NCBI GenBank assembly: GCA_029936155.1
Contig: JAPYUK010000020.1
Location: forward strand, 1-33,290
DNA: 33,290 nt
Source: Dehalococcoidia bacterium
GTDB taxonomy: Bacteria > Chloroflexota > Dehalococcoidia > Lucifugimonadales > Lucifugimonadaceae
Direction of reading: 5' to 3'
Shown: positions 16,408 to 25,437 of the stretch, piece after piece
Layout of the letters: each line of letters starts with the position of its first letter
How positions within the stretch are numbered: position 1 is the first letter of the stretch
Notes under the pieces: generated by a model
The model's input: only the letters and a program-made list of their open reading frames with translations
What the model was told of the DNA's origin: nothing
Databases searched by the model: none
Position numbers and translations under genes: made by a program

Positions 16408-17736
16408 CTAGAGCTTACGTACTTTGTCCGTGAGAACCGTATACCCGATTGCCACTGCGAGCAGCCCACCGCCAGCAAGCGCGAACGCAATCCTGACATC
16501 AAAGAACGATGCGATGAACCCCAATGGAATGGCTCCAAGTGGGATCAGTCCAAAGTTCATCATATAAACGCCCATCACTCGCCCTCGATACTCCTCTTCA
16601 GTCTGCTCCATAATCAGAGATACATTGAGTGCCCGTCTGCCCGAATCGCCAAGGCCAATCAGCACCATTATCACAACTGCAACCGCATACGAGGTGGTCG
16701 CGGCAGCCAGCAATATCGCCACTCCCGAAAGCATGCTCGTAATTAGCAACACCCAACCACGGCGACTGTTTTTGGAAAGTCCAGCTATGACCAGCGAACC
16801 AATTAAGGCACCCACCCCGATCATGCTCATCAACAGACCAAGCGCCTGAACTTCAAGCTTAAATACTTCTTCAATCTGAACTGGCAGAAGAGTCCTGAAG
16901 GGCATAGCTAGAAGCGCAGTGCTCAATGACACGAGCAATAGCACAAGTACGGTCCGGTTGTACCACGTGTACGCAAGACCCTGCTTGATATCACCCCACA
17001 TGTGTCGAGTGCCTTTGGCAACCGGTGCCATTGTCGGCACGAAGTTCATGAGGATCAGAGCGCTGAATGTCAGTCCGGAGATCATGTAGTAAGTAAGTGC
17101 TGCGCCGCCGTACCCGTAGACCAGTCCACCAATTCCAGGAGCCGCCACCGTCATCAGCGACATTCCTGATGCATTGAGGGCTACAGCATTTGTCAAATGC
17201 TCTTCATCTACGAGCTGTCCGATGATCGCCTGTCGTGCCGGCATTAAAAAAGCCCAAATTGTGCCTTGCAAAAGCGACACACCAACGAGGTGATAAACGG
17301 TCACTGTCTCCGTCGAAATCGAGATGCCAATGAACATCGTGAGAGTCAGCATTCCAAGTTGGCCAAGCTGAATAATCCGTTTACGTGAAAAGCGATCCGC
17401 AACCGCACCGCCGTACAGCGACAACAGCAGTATCGGGGGTGCAAACCCTGCTCCGACCACAACCACTGCGATAGGTGATTTGGTCAGTTCCCAAGTCAGG
17501 TAACCACGGGCAAGCATCTGAATGTTCAGTGCTGCCATCAACGCTAACATCCCGAACCATAGGTGCCGAAAATCAGACTGGCCTAGTGACGAAAAGGTTC
17601 TGGCAAACAACCGATTCCGCTGCGCTCGAACACGTGCCCTCTCACGGCTTGTGGTCGATTTTTTTTTGGTAACTGCCAAGTGTTGGGTCTGTCTCGAATT
17701 CGATTTGATTACTGGCAACTCATGAGAACATCCCAC
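16408..17736 (-). CDS. MFS_3-type exporter, paralog A
   Basis: A 442-residue major facilitator protein with 12 hydrophobic segments, of the drug/siderophore exporter branch (MFS_3, EntS-like). Marks include FRHLWFGMLALMAALNIQMLARGYLTWELT, the motif ADRFSRKRII between helices 2 and 3, the helix 5 segment MPARQAIIGQLV, and YRGRVMGVYMMNFGLIPLGAIPLG in the second half. It has a basic N-terminal extension of about 45 residues. It starts with GTG 17736 without a strong ribosome site and follows paralog B by 27 nt, so both share a transcript. Probable role: proton-driven efflux; substrate not inferable. Confidence 0.88.
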   Translation of the reverse strand: MGCSHELPVIKSNSRQTQHLAVTKKKSTTSRERARVRAQRNRLFARTFSSLGQSDFRHLWFGMLALMAALNIQMLARGYLTWELTKSPIAVVVVGAGFAPPILLLSLYGGAVADRFSRKRIIQLGQLGMLTLTMFIGISISTETVTVYHLVGVSLLQGTIWAFLMPARQAIIGQLVDEEHLTNAVALNASGMSLMTVAAPGIGGLVYGYGGAALTYYMISGLTFSALILMNFVPTMAPVAKGTRHMWGDIKQGLAYTWYNRTVLVLLLVSLSTALLAMPFRTLLPVQIEEVFKLEVQALGLLMSMIGVGALIGSLVIAGLSKNSRRGWVLLITSMLSGVAILLAAATTSYAVAVVIMVLIGLGDSGRRALNVSLIMEQTEEEYRGRVMGVYMMNFGLIPLGAIPLGFIASFFDVRIAFALAGGGLLAVAIGYTVLTDKVRKL

Positions 17737-17763
17737 GCCAAGGAGAGAGCAATGCTGTCGCGA

Positions 17764-19068
17764 CTACTGTGCCCGACGTAGTCTGGGCATGGCGATGAAC
17801 GATACAAGGGCGACTAGTAGAAGAAGTGCCGCCGATACACCGACCGCTTCTCGAGCACCAAACTCTTTCATAGCGTAGCCAAGCGGAAGCATGCCAAGCG
17901 GAAGCATGCCAAACGACATCATCAGGACGCTCATCACACGGGCACGATACTCGTCGCTCGTGTTTTCCATCATCAAACTCTGACCGAGCGCCCAGCGAGC
18001 CTGCTCGGCGAGTCCCATACCAACCATACCCAGTGCGCCAGCGGCGTAAACCGGTACGGCAACCATGAACCCCATGGACACGCTCGCCACAATCGCCCCG
18101 GCCAAAACGAGTAAACCGCGTCGATTGCCTTTGCGTAAATTCGCTATCGATATCGATCCAATCAATCCGCCAAGCCCGAGTGCGGTAAGCAGCACGCCGA
18201 CCCCTGATGGTTCTGATCCATAGATGTCTTTGGCGTACACCTGGACGAGCATTCTGAATGGCATTGACAGCAACGCGACTATCACGCTGTAGATCATTAA
18301 GTTCAAAACAAGCTTGTTTGCGCCAATGTACTTGAAACCACCGATAATGTTCTCAAGCACCGACTGCTTCAATTCGGCAACAGGGGGAGGCATTTTTGGG
18401 ACGACAGAAGTAAAAATTACAGCTGTGAGCATTACCACGCACACAACAACATAGACGTTTTCAGGCCCTATCTCCTCGTACAGCACACCCGCAAGTGCCG
18501 GGGCAATCAACGTCATCATGCTCATGGCCATAGCGTTCAGCGCGAAAGCATTCGGTAACTGGTCTTTGCCTACAAGCGAAGGTATGGCTGCCTGTCGAGC
18601 TGGCATCTGTAGGGCAAACATCGCACCCTGCGCAACTGAAACAGCGAACAGGTGACCCCATGCCAAATTCCCGGTGAACATCAGAACTGCCACTACGCCG
18701 GCCAGCGCACCGTTGGCAGCCTGCGAAACCTGAATGAGCATCCTACGTTCAAGACGGTCGCCAAGCACTCCTCCATACAACGAAACAACGAGCAAACTCG
18801 GAGCGAAACCAAGTCCAACCAGACCTGTGATCAGTGCGTCGTCAGTCATTTCGTAGACGAGAATTCCGCGAGCAACCATCTGCATCTGGAAGCCCCCCAT
18901 CGACAACACCATGCCAAACCACATCATTCGAAAGTGACGGTTGGTGATAACCGCTTCGAATGTGTGGAAATATGAGCGGCCTACTATGCCAAATCTGGGG
19001 GCGCGCACAACTGACCGATTAATCTCGGTAGCTTCGATTCGTTGATCAGTGGGGTCCTGCGCTGCCAA
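17764..19068 (-). CDS. MFS_3-type exporter, paralog B
   Basis: A 434-residue major facilitator protein clearly homologous along its length to the next gene: MMWFGMVLSMGGFQMQMVARGILVYEMT, GDRLERRMLIQ, MPARQAAIPSLV and YRARVMSVLMMSFGMLPLGMLPLG align position by position. The pair arose by tandem duplication. The helix 11 PLGMLPLG stretch is encoded by an exact 15-bp tandem repeat. TTG 19068 is preceded by GAGAG, a plausible ribosome site. It is the first gene of the pair and is divergent from the dehydratase gene. Likely efflux; the two may form one heteromeric or alternative exporter, which is speculation. Confidence 0.88.
   Translation of the reverse strand: MAAQDPTDQRIEATEINRSVVRAPRFGIVGRSYFHTFEAVITNRHFRMMWFGMVLSMGGFQMQMVARGILVYEMTDDALITGLVGLGFAPSLLVVSLYGGVLGDRLERRMLIQVSQAANGALAGVVAVLMFTGNLAWGHLFAVSVAQGAMFALQMPARQAAIPSLVGKDQLPNAFALNAMAMSMMTLIAPALAGVLYEEIGPENVYVVVCVVMLTAVIFTSVVPKMPPPVAELKQSVLENIIGGFKYIGANKLVLNLMIYSVIVALLSMPFRMLVQVYAKDIYGSEPSGVGVLLTALGLGGLIGSISIANLRKGNRRGLLVLAGAIVASVSMGFMVAVPVYAAGALGMVGMGLAEQARWALGQSLMMENTSDEYRARVMSVLMMSFGMLPLGMLPLGYAMKEFGAREAVGVSAALLLLVALVSFIAMPRLRRAQ
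17880..17909 (-). repeat. Exact 15-bp tandem repeat inside MFS paralog B
   Basis: The 15-bp unit CAAGCGGAAGCATGC occurs twice back to back and encodes the doubled GMLPL in the tenth or eleventh helix. The neighbouring paralog has the same doubled PLG at protein level with diverged bases, so the duplication at DNA level here is either recent homogenisation or chance. Confidence 0.75.
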
Positions 19069-19157
19069 GTCACTCTCTATGCGAAACTATCACCTTAAAT
19101 CCATACGGCGCATCTCGACGAAGGGTACTCCTGATATCTCAAGCTAGGTAGCGAAAT

Positions 19158-19169
19158 CTGCGATCGCAG
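19158..19169. promoter_or_regulatory. Perfect 12-bp palindrome in divergent promoter region
   Basis: CTGCGATCGCAG is self-complementary and lies between MFS paralog B (starts 19068) and the dehydratase (starts 19243). It could be an operator; nothing else in the 174-nt gap is recognisable. Confidence 0.3.
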
Positions 19170-19242
19170 GCCGTTCATCCGAAGATCGTCTCTAGTACTC
19201 TTCGTTAGTGCGTGCGCCGCCCATAATCTTAGGAATTGCTGA

Positions 19243-20214
19243 ATGACTGATAGTACGAAACTGATCGAACCAACCATGGCTGACATTCAGCAGGCGAGAT
19301 CGACGATCGAAAAGCACGTTCTGCGAACGCCTCTCAGGCACTACCCGATGCTTTCGAAGCTTCTCGATGCCGATGTCTGGGTCAAACATGAAAACTTTCA
19401 GCTCCTTGGGGCGTTCAAAGTTCGGGGCGGCATCAACCTTGTCTCTCAGACATCAGATGACGAGCGAAAACGGGGCTTTGTGACTGCTTCATCCGGCAAT
19501 CACGGCCAATCGATAGCGTACGCAGCTCGAGCGTTTGGCGCCGAATGCACAGTCGTGCTCCCTGAAGGGGCAAACGCAGCTAAGGCGGGATCAATCGCAG
19601 CACTCGGTGCAAAAGTTATCTTTCACGGTGACGTTTTTGAGCGGTCGAAAGAACGAGCAGAAGAACTGGCAAGCTCAGAGGGAATGCGATCCGTACACGC
19701 CGCCAACGAGCCAGCTCTAATCGCCGGTGTTGCAACCTATTCGGTTGAAATCTACGAAGATCTGGACAATGTCGACGTTTTGATTGCACCCGTCGGCGCG
19801 GGCTCAGGCGCATCGGGTGCATGCATCGTCACTGATGCCCTCTCCCCTTCGACAAGAGTAATCGGTGCTCAAGCGAAAAACGCACCGGCTGGTTATCACG
19901 CATGGAAGTCCGGAAAGTTCGAAACCTACCCGATGTCGACGGCCGCTGAAGGACTCGCTACCGAATCGGCCTACACACTTCCAATCGGGATTCTGCGGAA
20001 CCGCTTGAAAGATTTCGTGCTAGTTGAGGAGTCAGAGATCGAAAGCGCTATCAAACGCTACGTACATACAACACGATCTCTAGTTGAACACGCCGGAGCA
20101 GCTTCTCTTGCGGCGGCAATTCGGCTAAAAGAAGAGCTAAAAGGCAAGCGAGTGGTGCTGATTGCAAGCGGCGGGAACATCACCACCGATCAGCTTAAAG
20201 CCGTACTTGCCTGA
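19243..20214 (+). CDS. Threonine/serine dehydratase-like PLP enzyme
   Basis: A 323-residue fold-type II pyridoxal-phosphate enzyme, related to catabolic threonine/serine dehydratases and serine racemases. The cofactor lysine is Lys59 in NFQLLGAFKVRGG. ASSGNHGQS binds the substrate carboxylate, PVGAGSGASG the phosphate, and IASGGN closes the active site. There is no ACT regulatory domain, unlike biosynthetic IlvA, so it is unlikely to be feedback-inhibited by isoleucine. ATG 19243 has AGGA at 19231-19234, 8 nt before it. Deamination of threonine or serine to the keto acid is the likely reaction; racemase or hydroxyaspartate activity is possible. Confidence 0.88.
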   Translation: MTDSTKLIEPTMADIQQARSTIEKHVLRTPLRHYPMLSKLLDADVWVKHENFQLLGAFKVRGGINLVSQTSDDERKRGFVTASSGNHGQSIAYAARAFGAECTVVLPEGANAAKAGSIAALGAKVIFHGDVFERSKERAEELASSEGMRSVHAANEPALIAGVATYSVEIYEDLDNVDVLIAPVGAGSGASGACIVTDALSPSTRVIGAQAKNAPAGYHAWKSGKFETYPMSTAAEGLATESAYTLPIGILRNRLKDFVLVEESEIESAIKRYVHTTRSLVEHAGAASLAAAIRLKEELKGKRVVLIASGGNITTDQLKAVLA

Positions 20215-20225
20215 AAACCGTGCCT

Positions 20226-21014
20226 TTAATCGATAGTTAGGTCCTGAATTTCCTGTTCGATGACATGCACCCGCGTGTAGTCCTCTCGATACATAGCGAA
20301 CGCTCTCTCAAGATAGAGCTGAGCACGTTTCGCCGAATGATCACTATCGTCCATCGCGGCTTCTACCAGCAGATCAATACGGCGGTTGTCCGGCACATGC
20401 CTGGCAATCGATCGAATCTTGGCTTCGCTTTCGCCCGCTCCGACAGTGTCACCACCGCTTGACTCGTACTGGAATCTTCCCATCAGCGTGGTCAGTTCGG
20501 TCAGCAAATCTGGTTCAGACATCATGCTGTACATCACGTCGCTCACGTCGGATGCCGTAGAGCCTTCGTTGGTGGATGACTCACCAGCTGCCTTAGTATC
20601 GCCAAACTGCGGCGGCTCGATCTGATCTTTGACGCTCGGCTGTGCATCGTATTGGGTTGCGTATTCAGCCGAAATACCCGCAACGACCTCCATCAGCGAG
20701 GTCACGTCATCTAGCTTCGCAACGCCACCAAACAGCAGATCATCGCCTCGGTTTTCGGCCGTCTCGCGCAGCCAAGCTTCCGATGGCACCGGTTCTGGTG
20801 CAGGTGGGAAAGCGAACGACGACATCTCTCCCGAACTAATTTGCTCGACCTGCCCTGCCAGAAATGGCGGTACGTACTTGCTAATATCGACCGATACCGG
20901 AAGGATCACAACGTAGGAAGCACTAACGAGATCGGAGTTCGATCCGTCTCGGAAGTAGATCAACGCGTGACCTTTCGGTCTGGTCGAGTCGCCAATGTGA
21001 TATTCGAGCGTCAT
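20226..21014 (-). CDS. Unrecognised soluble protein, acidic, low-complexity middle
   Basis: I do not recognise this 262-residue protein. The first 55 residues are beta-rich with a GHALIYFRDG turn and an ILPVSVDISKYVPPFLAGQ strand-helix stretch, which looks like one small domain. Residues 65-115 are Pro/Glu-rich and linking. The centre (about 125-160) is a Ser/Thr/Gly/Asp-rich linker, and the last 95 residues are predicted helical (MSEPDLLTELTTLMGRF, KIRSIARHVPD, LLVEAAMDDSDHSAKRAQLYLERAFAMYRED), reminiscent of a tetratricopeptide-like tail. No signal peptide or membrane segment. It starts with ATG 21014, divergent from pyrD, and ends 11 nt from the convergent dehydratase stop. Codon pattern and length support a real gene. 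Confidence 0.7.
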   Translation of the reverse strand: MTLEYHIGDSTRPKGHALIYFRDGSNSDLVSASYVVILPVSVDISKYVPPFLAGQVEQISSGEMSSFAFPPAPEPVPSEAWLRETAENRGDDLLFGGVAKLDDVTSLMEVVAGISAEYATQYDAQPSVKDQIEPPQFGDTKAAGESSTNEGSTASDVSDVMYSMMSEPDLLTELTTLMGRFQYESSGGDTVGAGESEAKIRSIARHVPDNRRIDLLVEAAMDDSDHSAKRAQLYLERAFAMYREDYTRVHVIEQEIQDLTID

Positions 21015-21162
21015 ATGTTTAGGTTAGCCTTTGGCTCTTCAGAGGTGAATCGAGAATCGTTTTGGGGGCGATTAACATCTTACTTCTGGTTATTCTGAGT
21101 GGGAATGTTTACGAAGCGAATCACGACACATTCTCATCGGAACCTGGAGCACTAACACGGGC

Positions 21163-22200
21163 ATCTACACCCTGGCAGCAAAGCCTCTCATATTCCAGCT
21201 ACCACCGGAAGGAGCCCACAAAGCTGCCGAATTCTCGCTCGGTCTGCCCGGTATATGGAACCTGTTCCGCCCCACCAACGGAGCCCACAATCCCAGGCTA
21301 GCAACCAACTTAGCTGGTATCTCGCTCCCGACCCCAATCGGTATGGCGGCAGGATTCGACAAGGATTGCAAAGTACTGGGTTCGGTTTTGAGCCTGGGCT
21401 TCGGATTCGTCACCGGAGGCACGGTGACTTTGGCGTCTCGACCAGGAAATCCAAAGCCAAGAGTTATCAGACTTATCGATAAAAAGGCCGTGATGAACTC
21501 GATGGGATTTCCCGGTCAGGGGCTAGAGCCCGCAGTCAAGCGCCTGAGTAAATCACATAAGCACAAGCGACGTGTACTCGTCAGCATCTCAGGCACCATC
21601 GAAGATGAAATATTCGAGTGCCTTCGTCAAACTCAATCTCTCGTTTCAGGTCTTGAACTGAACATCAGTAGTCCTAACACTGCCGGTCTTCGAATATTCC
21701 ACGAACCTGCGCGACTACGGGGACTGATCGAAGGATTAGCTGCCGAAAAGACCGTACCTCTGTTCGTGAAATTGCCACCGTGGCCCAGAGACGAAGATAC
21801 TCGTCGAGAGCTACTGAAGCTGGCCGACACAGCAGTGGATGCTGGCGTGGACGGACTCGTGATTGCGAACACGCACCCCATCGAAAGCAGCTGTCTCAAG
21901 GTCGGTCGCGGCGGCCTTAGTGGTGCGCCGTTATTCGAACACACTGAACTGATGATCGCCGACGTTCAGGCACGGGTTCAGGGTCAGGCTTCAATCATTG
22001 CGTGTGGAGGGGTGTCGACTGCCGAACACGTGTGGAAGCTTCTCGCAACGGGTGCTTCAGCAGTTCAGCTATACACCTCGTTCATCTACGAAGGCCCCGG
22101 TTTGCCAGCACGGATAAACAAACGACTTGTGAAGTTGATGAGCGCGGCTGGAATCTCGTCGGTGGAGGATATTTCTGGACCACCGCCCCCAGTCAAGTAG
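21163..22200 (+). CDS. pyrD: Class 2 dihydroorotate dehydrogenase (quinone-linked)
   Basis: Oxidises dihydroorotate to orotate in pyrimidine synthesis and passes electrons to the quinone pool. From 21163 the product is about 345 residues, the usual class 2 length. The N-terminal membrane-docking part (AAKPLIFQLPPEGAHKAAEFSLG) precedes the FMN barrel: MAAGFDKD, NSMGFPGQG, LNISSPNT with catalytic Ser near 170, FVKLPPW, IANTHP, GGLSGAPL, ACGGVST and LYTSFIYEGP. The ATG at 21343 lies inside the barrel and would lose this N-terminus, so it cannot be the natural start. The frame is open back to TAA 21073 but holds no ATG, GTG or TTG before 21343; ATC 21163 is where the family N-terminus aligns. Quinone use fits the menaquinone operon nearby. 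Confidence 0.82.
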   Translation: MYTLAAKPLIFQLPPEGAHKAAEFSLGLPGIWNLFRPTNGAHNPRLATNLAGISLPTPIGMAAGFDKDCKVLGSVLSLGFGFVTGGTVTLASRPGNPKPRVIRLIDKKAVMNSMGFPGQGLEPAVKRLSKSHKHKRRVLVSISGTIEDEIFECLRQTQSLVSGLELNISSPNTAGLRIFHEPARLRGLIEGLAAEKTVPLFVKLPPWPRDEDTRRELLKLADTAVDAGVDGLVIANTHPIESSCLKVGRGGLSGAPLFEHTELMIADVQARVQGQASIIACGGVSTAEHVWKLLATGASAVQLYTSFIYEGPGLPARINKRLVKLMSAAGISSVEDISGPPPPVK

Positions 22201-22218
22201 ATCCGAGTAGCACAAGTG

Positions 22219-23145
22219 CTATCTGGAAGCTAGGAGTGCATCAATCTCGGCTCTAGTGGCCATTGCTTCCTGGGCGCCATCTTTGGTCACGCAAAGTGCG
22301 CCGGACGCCATTCCAAGCTTTGCCGCTTCGAGTAGACCCATGCCCGATGCTATCCCCACTCCGAATCCGCCGTTAAACGCATCTCCTGCAGCAACCGTGG
22401 CAACGACATCGACTCTGTACGGATCGAGAAGCTCAGAAATACCGTCCGACTCAACCCACGCGCCCTGGTCGCCCAATGTGATGATCACAGACTCAATCCC
22501 AGTGTTACGAATCTTCACCGCGGCTGATCTAGCGGATGTTGCATCGACAACGTCGACTCCAGCCATCGAAGAAGCCTCGCCCTGATTTGGAGTAAGTACT
22601 GTCACCGCATCGTAAAACCCATCAGGAACGTCACGCACTGGTGCGGGATCTAAAACCACCATCACCCCGGCTTTAGCAGCCGCTTCAATGGAGGCTCGTG
22701 TTGCTGGCAAAGGGACTTCCTGTTGACACAGCAGCACGCCAGCTCCGGCGAGGGCGTGAGCGACATCGTCAGACTGCTGTTCGTCGCACAACGCATTTGC
22801 GCCGTAGACAGGGTTCACATGATTCTCGCCGTCGGGCAGGATAAATATCACAGCAATACCCGAGGCGATATTTTCTGTACGACGAAGTAGCGAAGTGTCG
22901 ATTCCCTCGTTGCGCATGAACTGCGCCATCTCCTCGCCGAATCCATCGACTCCTATTCGGCCAACCATCTTCACCGAACCCGGACTTTCGGCCAGCCGTG
23001 CTGCAGCAACCGCCTGGTTGCCACCTTTCCCCCCAGGAGTCGTGTAAAACCGCGTTCCCTCGGCAGTTTCACCCGGTCCCGCCAATCGAGGTGTATCGAC
23101 AATCAAATCCATATTCAGTCCGCCGAGAACAATTACATTTTTCAA
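22219..23145 (-). CDS. rbsK: Ribokinase-like PfkB carbohydrate kinase
   Basis: A 308-residue PfkB-family sugar kinase, closest in pattern to ribokinase. Substrate-binding GGLNMD and GGKGGNQA (about 38-45) and the ATP/anion-hole segment AAGDAFNGGF with catalytic Asp255 are present; the usual GAGD reads AAGD here, a conservative change. The likely reaction is ribose to ribose 5-phosphate, feeding PRPP and nucleotides. No ribose transporter is adjacent. TTG 23145 is the only reasonable start. It follows the HAD phosphatase by 51 nt on the same strand and converges on pyrD, whose stop lies 18 nt away. Confidence 0.86.
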   Translation of the reverse strand: MKNVIVLGGLNMDLIVDTPRLAGPGETAEGTRFYTTPGGKGGNQAVAAARLAESPGSVKMVGRIGVDGFGEEMAQFMRNEGIDTSLLRRTENIASGIAVIFILPDGENHVNPVYGANALCDEQQSDDVAHALAGAGVLLCQQEVPLPATRASIEAAAKAGVMVVLDPAPVRDVPDGFYDAVTVLTPNQGEASSMAGVDVVDATSARSAAVKIRNTGIESVIITLGDQGAWVESDGISELLDPYRVDVVATVAAGDAFNGGFGVGIASGMGLLEAAKLGMASGALCVTKDGAQEAMATRAEIDALLASR

Positions 23146-23196
23146 GAGTTCTTTGCCTTTGGTTCGCGAGCCGTTATTAAGGGAGTTAGTTTCAAG

Positions 23197-24048
23197 TTAT
23201 CTGGCTGAGAGCTCGCCAACGGGTGGTCCGATCTTGCCGGAATCACATAGAGACTCCAGCAATTCAACCAACCCCGAACACTCTGGTGTCGGAATGATAC
23301 GGTCGGCTACACTGATCGCGTCGGGATGACCACCTTCGATCGCAACTCCCAGACCCGCCCATTCAATCATCGACTGATCGCCCTTGCCATCCCCGACTGC
23401 GACAACCCGTGATCGTCCAACACCCAAAGATTTTGCTAAATGCTCAACGGCGTAGTCTTTGCCTGCTCCAATTGCCTCGACCTCGCAGAACATGGGCAGC
23501 GAGTGGGTTACGAGAGCCGCGCCGTTTAGCAGATCACTCAGCTTCTCAACCAACGGGCCAACAACTTCAGGCTCACCTACTCCAACAATAGCCGTAGGTC
23601 CGCTTCCCGCCATCGCCAGCAGAGAGTCGGTATCGCGAATATCGACGCCCATCCGCTCCCCGTAACCATCAGTCCATACCGAGCGTTTTTCTAACCACAC
23701 ATCGTCGCCCAGAAACATCATGACTTCGGGAACAACCGAAGTCAGGTTGGCGATCGCCTTACGTGTGATAATTTCATCGAGACGAACGTGTCGGATCGAC
23801 GCTTTTCTACCCTGGTCATAGGTCATTGCACCCTGAAAACAGATTACCGGCCCTAAAACACCAGCTTCTTCCGATATTCGCAGCGCCGGTTGCAGAGTTC
23901 TGCCGGTTGATATCGATACCACAGCACCCAAAGACTGCACTCGATCAATTGCCGATATCAATTCGGATTTCACGATTCGATCTTCACCGATCATCGTGCC
24001 ATCGATATCGAGGGCTACTAAGGAGTAGATTGGATTTTCGTCATTCAC
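23197..24048 (-). CDS. HAD-superfamily Cof-type phosphatase
   Basis: A 283-residue haloacid-dehalogenase phosphatase with a C2 cap. All four motifs are visible: DIDGT (nucleophile Asp14, acid Asp16), STGRT, the Lys in GAGKDYAV, and GDGKGDQSMIEWAGLGVAI for magnesium. Cof-type members dephosphorylate sugar phosphates, pyridoxal phosphate or flavin precursors; which one is not readable. The start GTG 24048 is the first codon of the homologous region. It sits between the third MFS_3 gene (99 nt upstream) and ribokinase (51 nt downstream), suggesting a sugar phosphate substrate, but this is inference. Confidence 0.88.
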   Translation of the reverse strand: MNDENPIYSLVALDIDGTMIGEDRIVKSELISAIDRVQSLGAVVSISTGRTLQPALRISEEAGVLGPVICFQGAMTYDQGRKASIRHVRLDEIITRKAIANLTSVVPEVMMFLGDDVWLEKRSVWTDGYGERMGVDIRDTDSLLAMAGSGPTAIVGVGEPEVVGPLVEKLSDLLNGAALVTHSLPMFCEVEAIGAGKDYAVEHLAKSLGVGRSRVVAVGDGKGDQSMIEWAGLGVAIEGGHPDAISVADRIIPTPECSGLVELLESLCDSGKIGPPVGELSAR

Positions 24049-24147
24049 TATCGAAAATAATCCTCAGAGATCCTGCTCGTGATATTCAAACCTAACCCTC
24101 GATTCGTCATTCTGTTGATCTTCTTGAGCATATTTTTGTACGTAATG

Positions 24148-25437
24148 TCACTCGTTTTCTCCAGTGAGTCCGGTGGTTGACCGCTTCACACTCACAGCAC
24201 TCCTCAAGAATGTAGGCCAGATCAGGAGTGTAGTTGCCGTTAGAATCAGCCCGGTCAAGGCGATAGCTGAAACAGCGTTGCTGGCACCCCACCAAACAGC
24301 CAATCCGCCTACGATCAAGGCGCCAAACGGTCCTGTACCGATCGATGCGGCGAGAACGCCTAACACACGACCGCGAATTTCGACCGGCGTCGATGTGATC
24401 ACGATGATGCTCTGCATCGTCGCAAAACCAGCCATCGAGAACCCACCTATCAGAAGAATAGGTAGAGCAAATAAGAACGATGGCGACAACGAAAAGGCAA
24501 GTATTGCTCCGAGAAATGCTAAGGAGCCATACGCATAGATTTTTGTGAATCCACCCGGGCGTGCCTTGAGGGCAATCACGAGCGATCCCATGGTTGCACC
24601 CATCCCTTCAGTGGCCAGCAAAATTCCGATCAACAGTGGCCCAATCTCAAGTGATTCAACTCCGATAACGGGAACCATGTGCTGATAAGGAAATCCAAAT
24701 ATGTTCATCACTATCGTGATGATCAATGTCACAGTGATCACTCGATCAGCCCGAACGTGTTTTAGTCCCTCTACGAGATTGGTGAAGTAACCGCCATCTG
24801 ACGTTTTTCTCGCCAGAGGAGCAACGTGGGGCAGCGAGAAGGCCAAGAGCGATCCGAATGCAAACAGTATCGCCCCGGTGAAGTACGCTGCCTGGAGGCC
24901 AAGCGTCGCAAGGAAAGCGCCCGCCCCGAGAGGCCCAATTACTCTCGAAAAGTTGCTGCTGGCCATATCGATACCAATAGCGGTGGAAATGCCATCCGGT
25001 CCAACTGCATCACCTATCATCGCCCTGCGAACAGGGAAGTCCGTCGACCACATCACACCGGCGAGTGTTGCTCCCACCAATATGTGCCACAACTCGATCC
25101 GTTCGGTAACAACCAGCACGCCCATCACGCCATAGACCACAGCCAGGAGCGCCATAGATAAGCCGAGCAGTAGCTTGCGATTCACCCGGTCGGAAACAAG
25201 TCCAATCGTCGGTCCGAGAATAAACATCGGAATCATGCGCATAAAGCCGACGATCGCTACCCAGAACGGAGAGCCCGTCAGTTCGAAGACGAATATTCCT
25301 AGCGCAACCGTTTCCATCCAGCGCATGGTTGCGGACGCTATTCCGATTCCCCAGAGTCGTCGATACGAAGGATTCGAAACAACGAGTTTGAATCGACTAT
25401 CTGAACGACTTTGTTTCGGGTTAGCAGGATTCGTCAA
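24148..25437 (-). CDS. MFS_3-type exporter, third copy
   Basis: A 429-residue major facilitator with 12 helices. It shows the MFS_3 pattern RRLWGIGIASATMRWMETVALGIFVFELT, SDRVNRKLLL, DFPVRRAMIGDAV and IRGRVLGVLAASIGTGPFGALIVG, related to but more distant from the two tandem copies upstream. Likely an exporter of small hydrophobic or chelating molecules. It starts with TTG 25437, sharing TTGA with the stop of the nuclease-fold gene, so translation is coupled to it. The 99 nt after its stop contain no clear terminator. Confidence 0.87.
   Translation of the reverse strand: MTNPANPKQSRSDSRFKLVVSNPSYRRLWGIGIASATMRWMETVALGIFVFELTGSPFWVAIVGFMRMIPMFILGPTIGLVSDRVNRKLLLGLSMALLAVVYGVMGVLVVTERIELWHILVGATLAGVMWSTDFPVRRAMIGDAVGPDGISTAIGIDMASSNFSRVIGPLGAGAFLATLGLQAAYFTGAILFAFGSLLAFSLPHVAPLARKTSDGGYFTNLVEGLKHVRADRVITVTLIITIVMNIFGFPYQHMVPVIGVESLEIGPLLIGILLATEGMGATMGSLVIALKARPGGFTKIYAYGSLAFLGAILAFSLSPSFLFALPILLIGGFSMAGFATMQSIIVITSTPVEIRGRVLGVLAASIGTGPFGALIVGGLAVWWGASNAVSAIALTGLILTATTLLIWPTFLRSAVSVKRSTTGLTGENE

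Noticed and set aside
21062-21301. 79-codon plus-strand frame upstream of pyrD
   Set aside because: Frame-shifted shadow of the pyrD N-terminus; the homologous residues are in the other frame.
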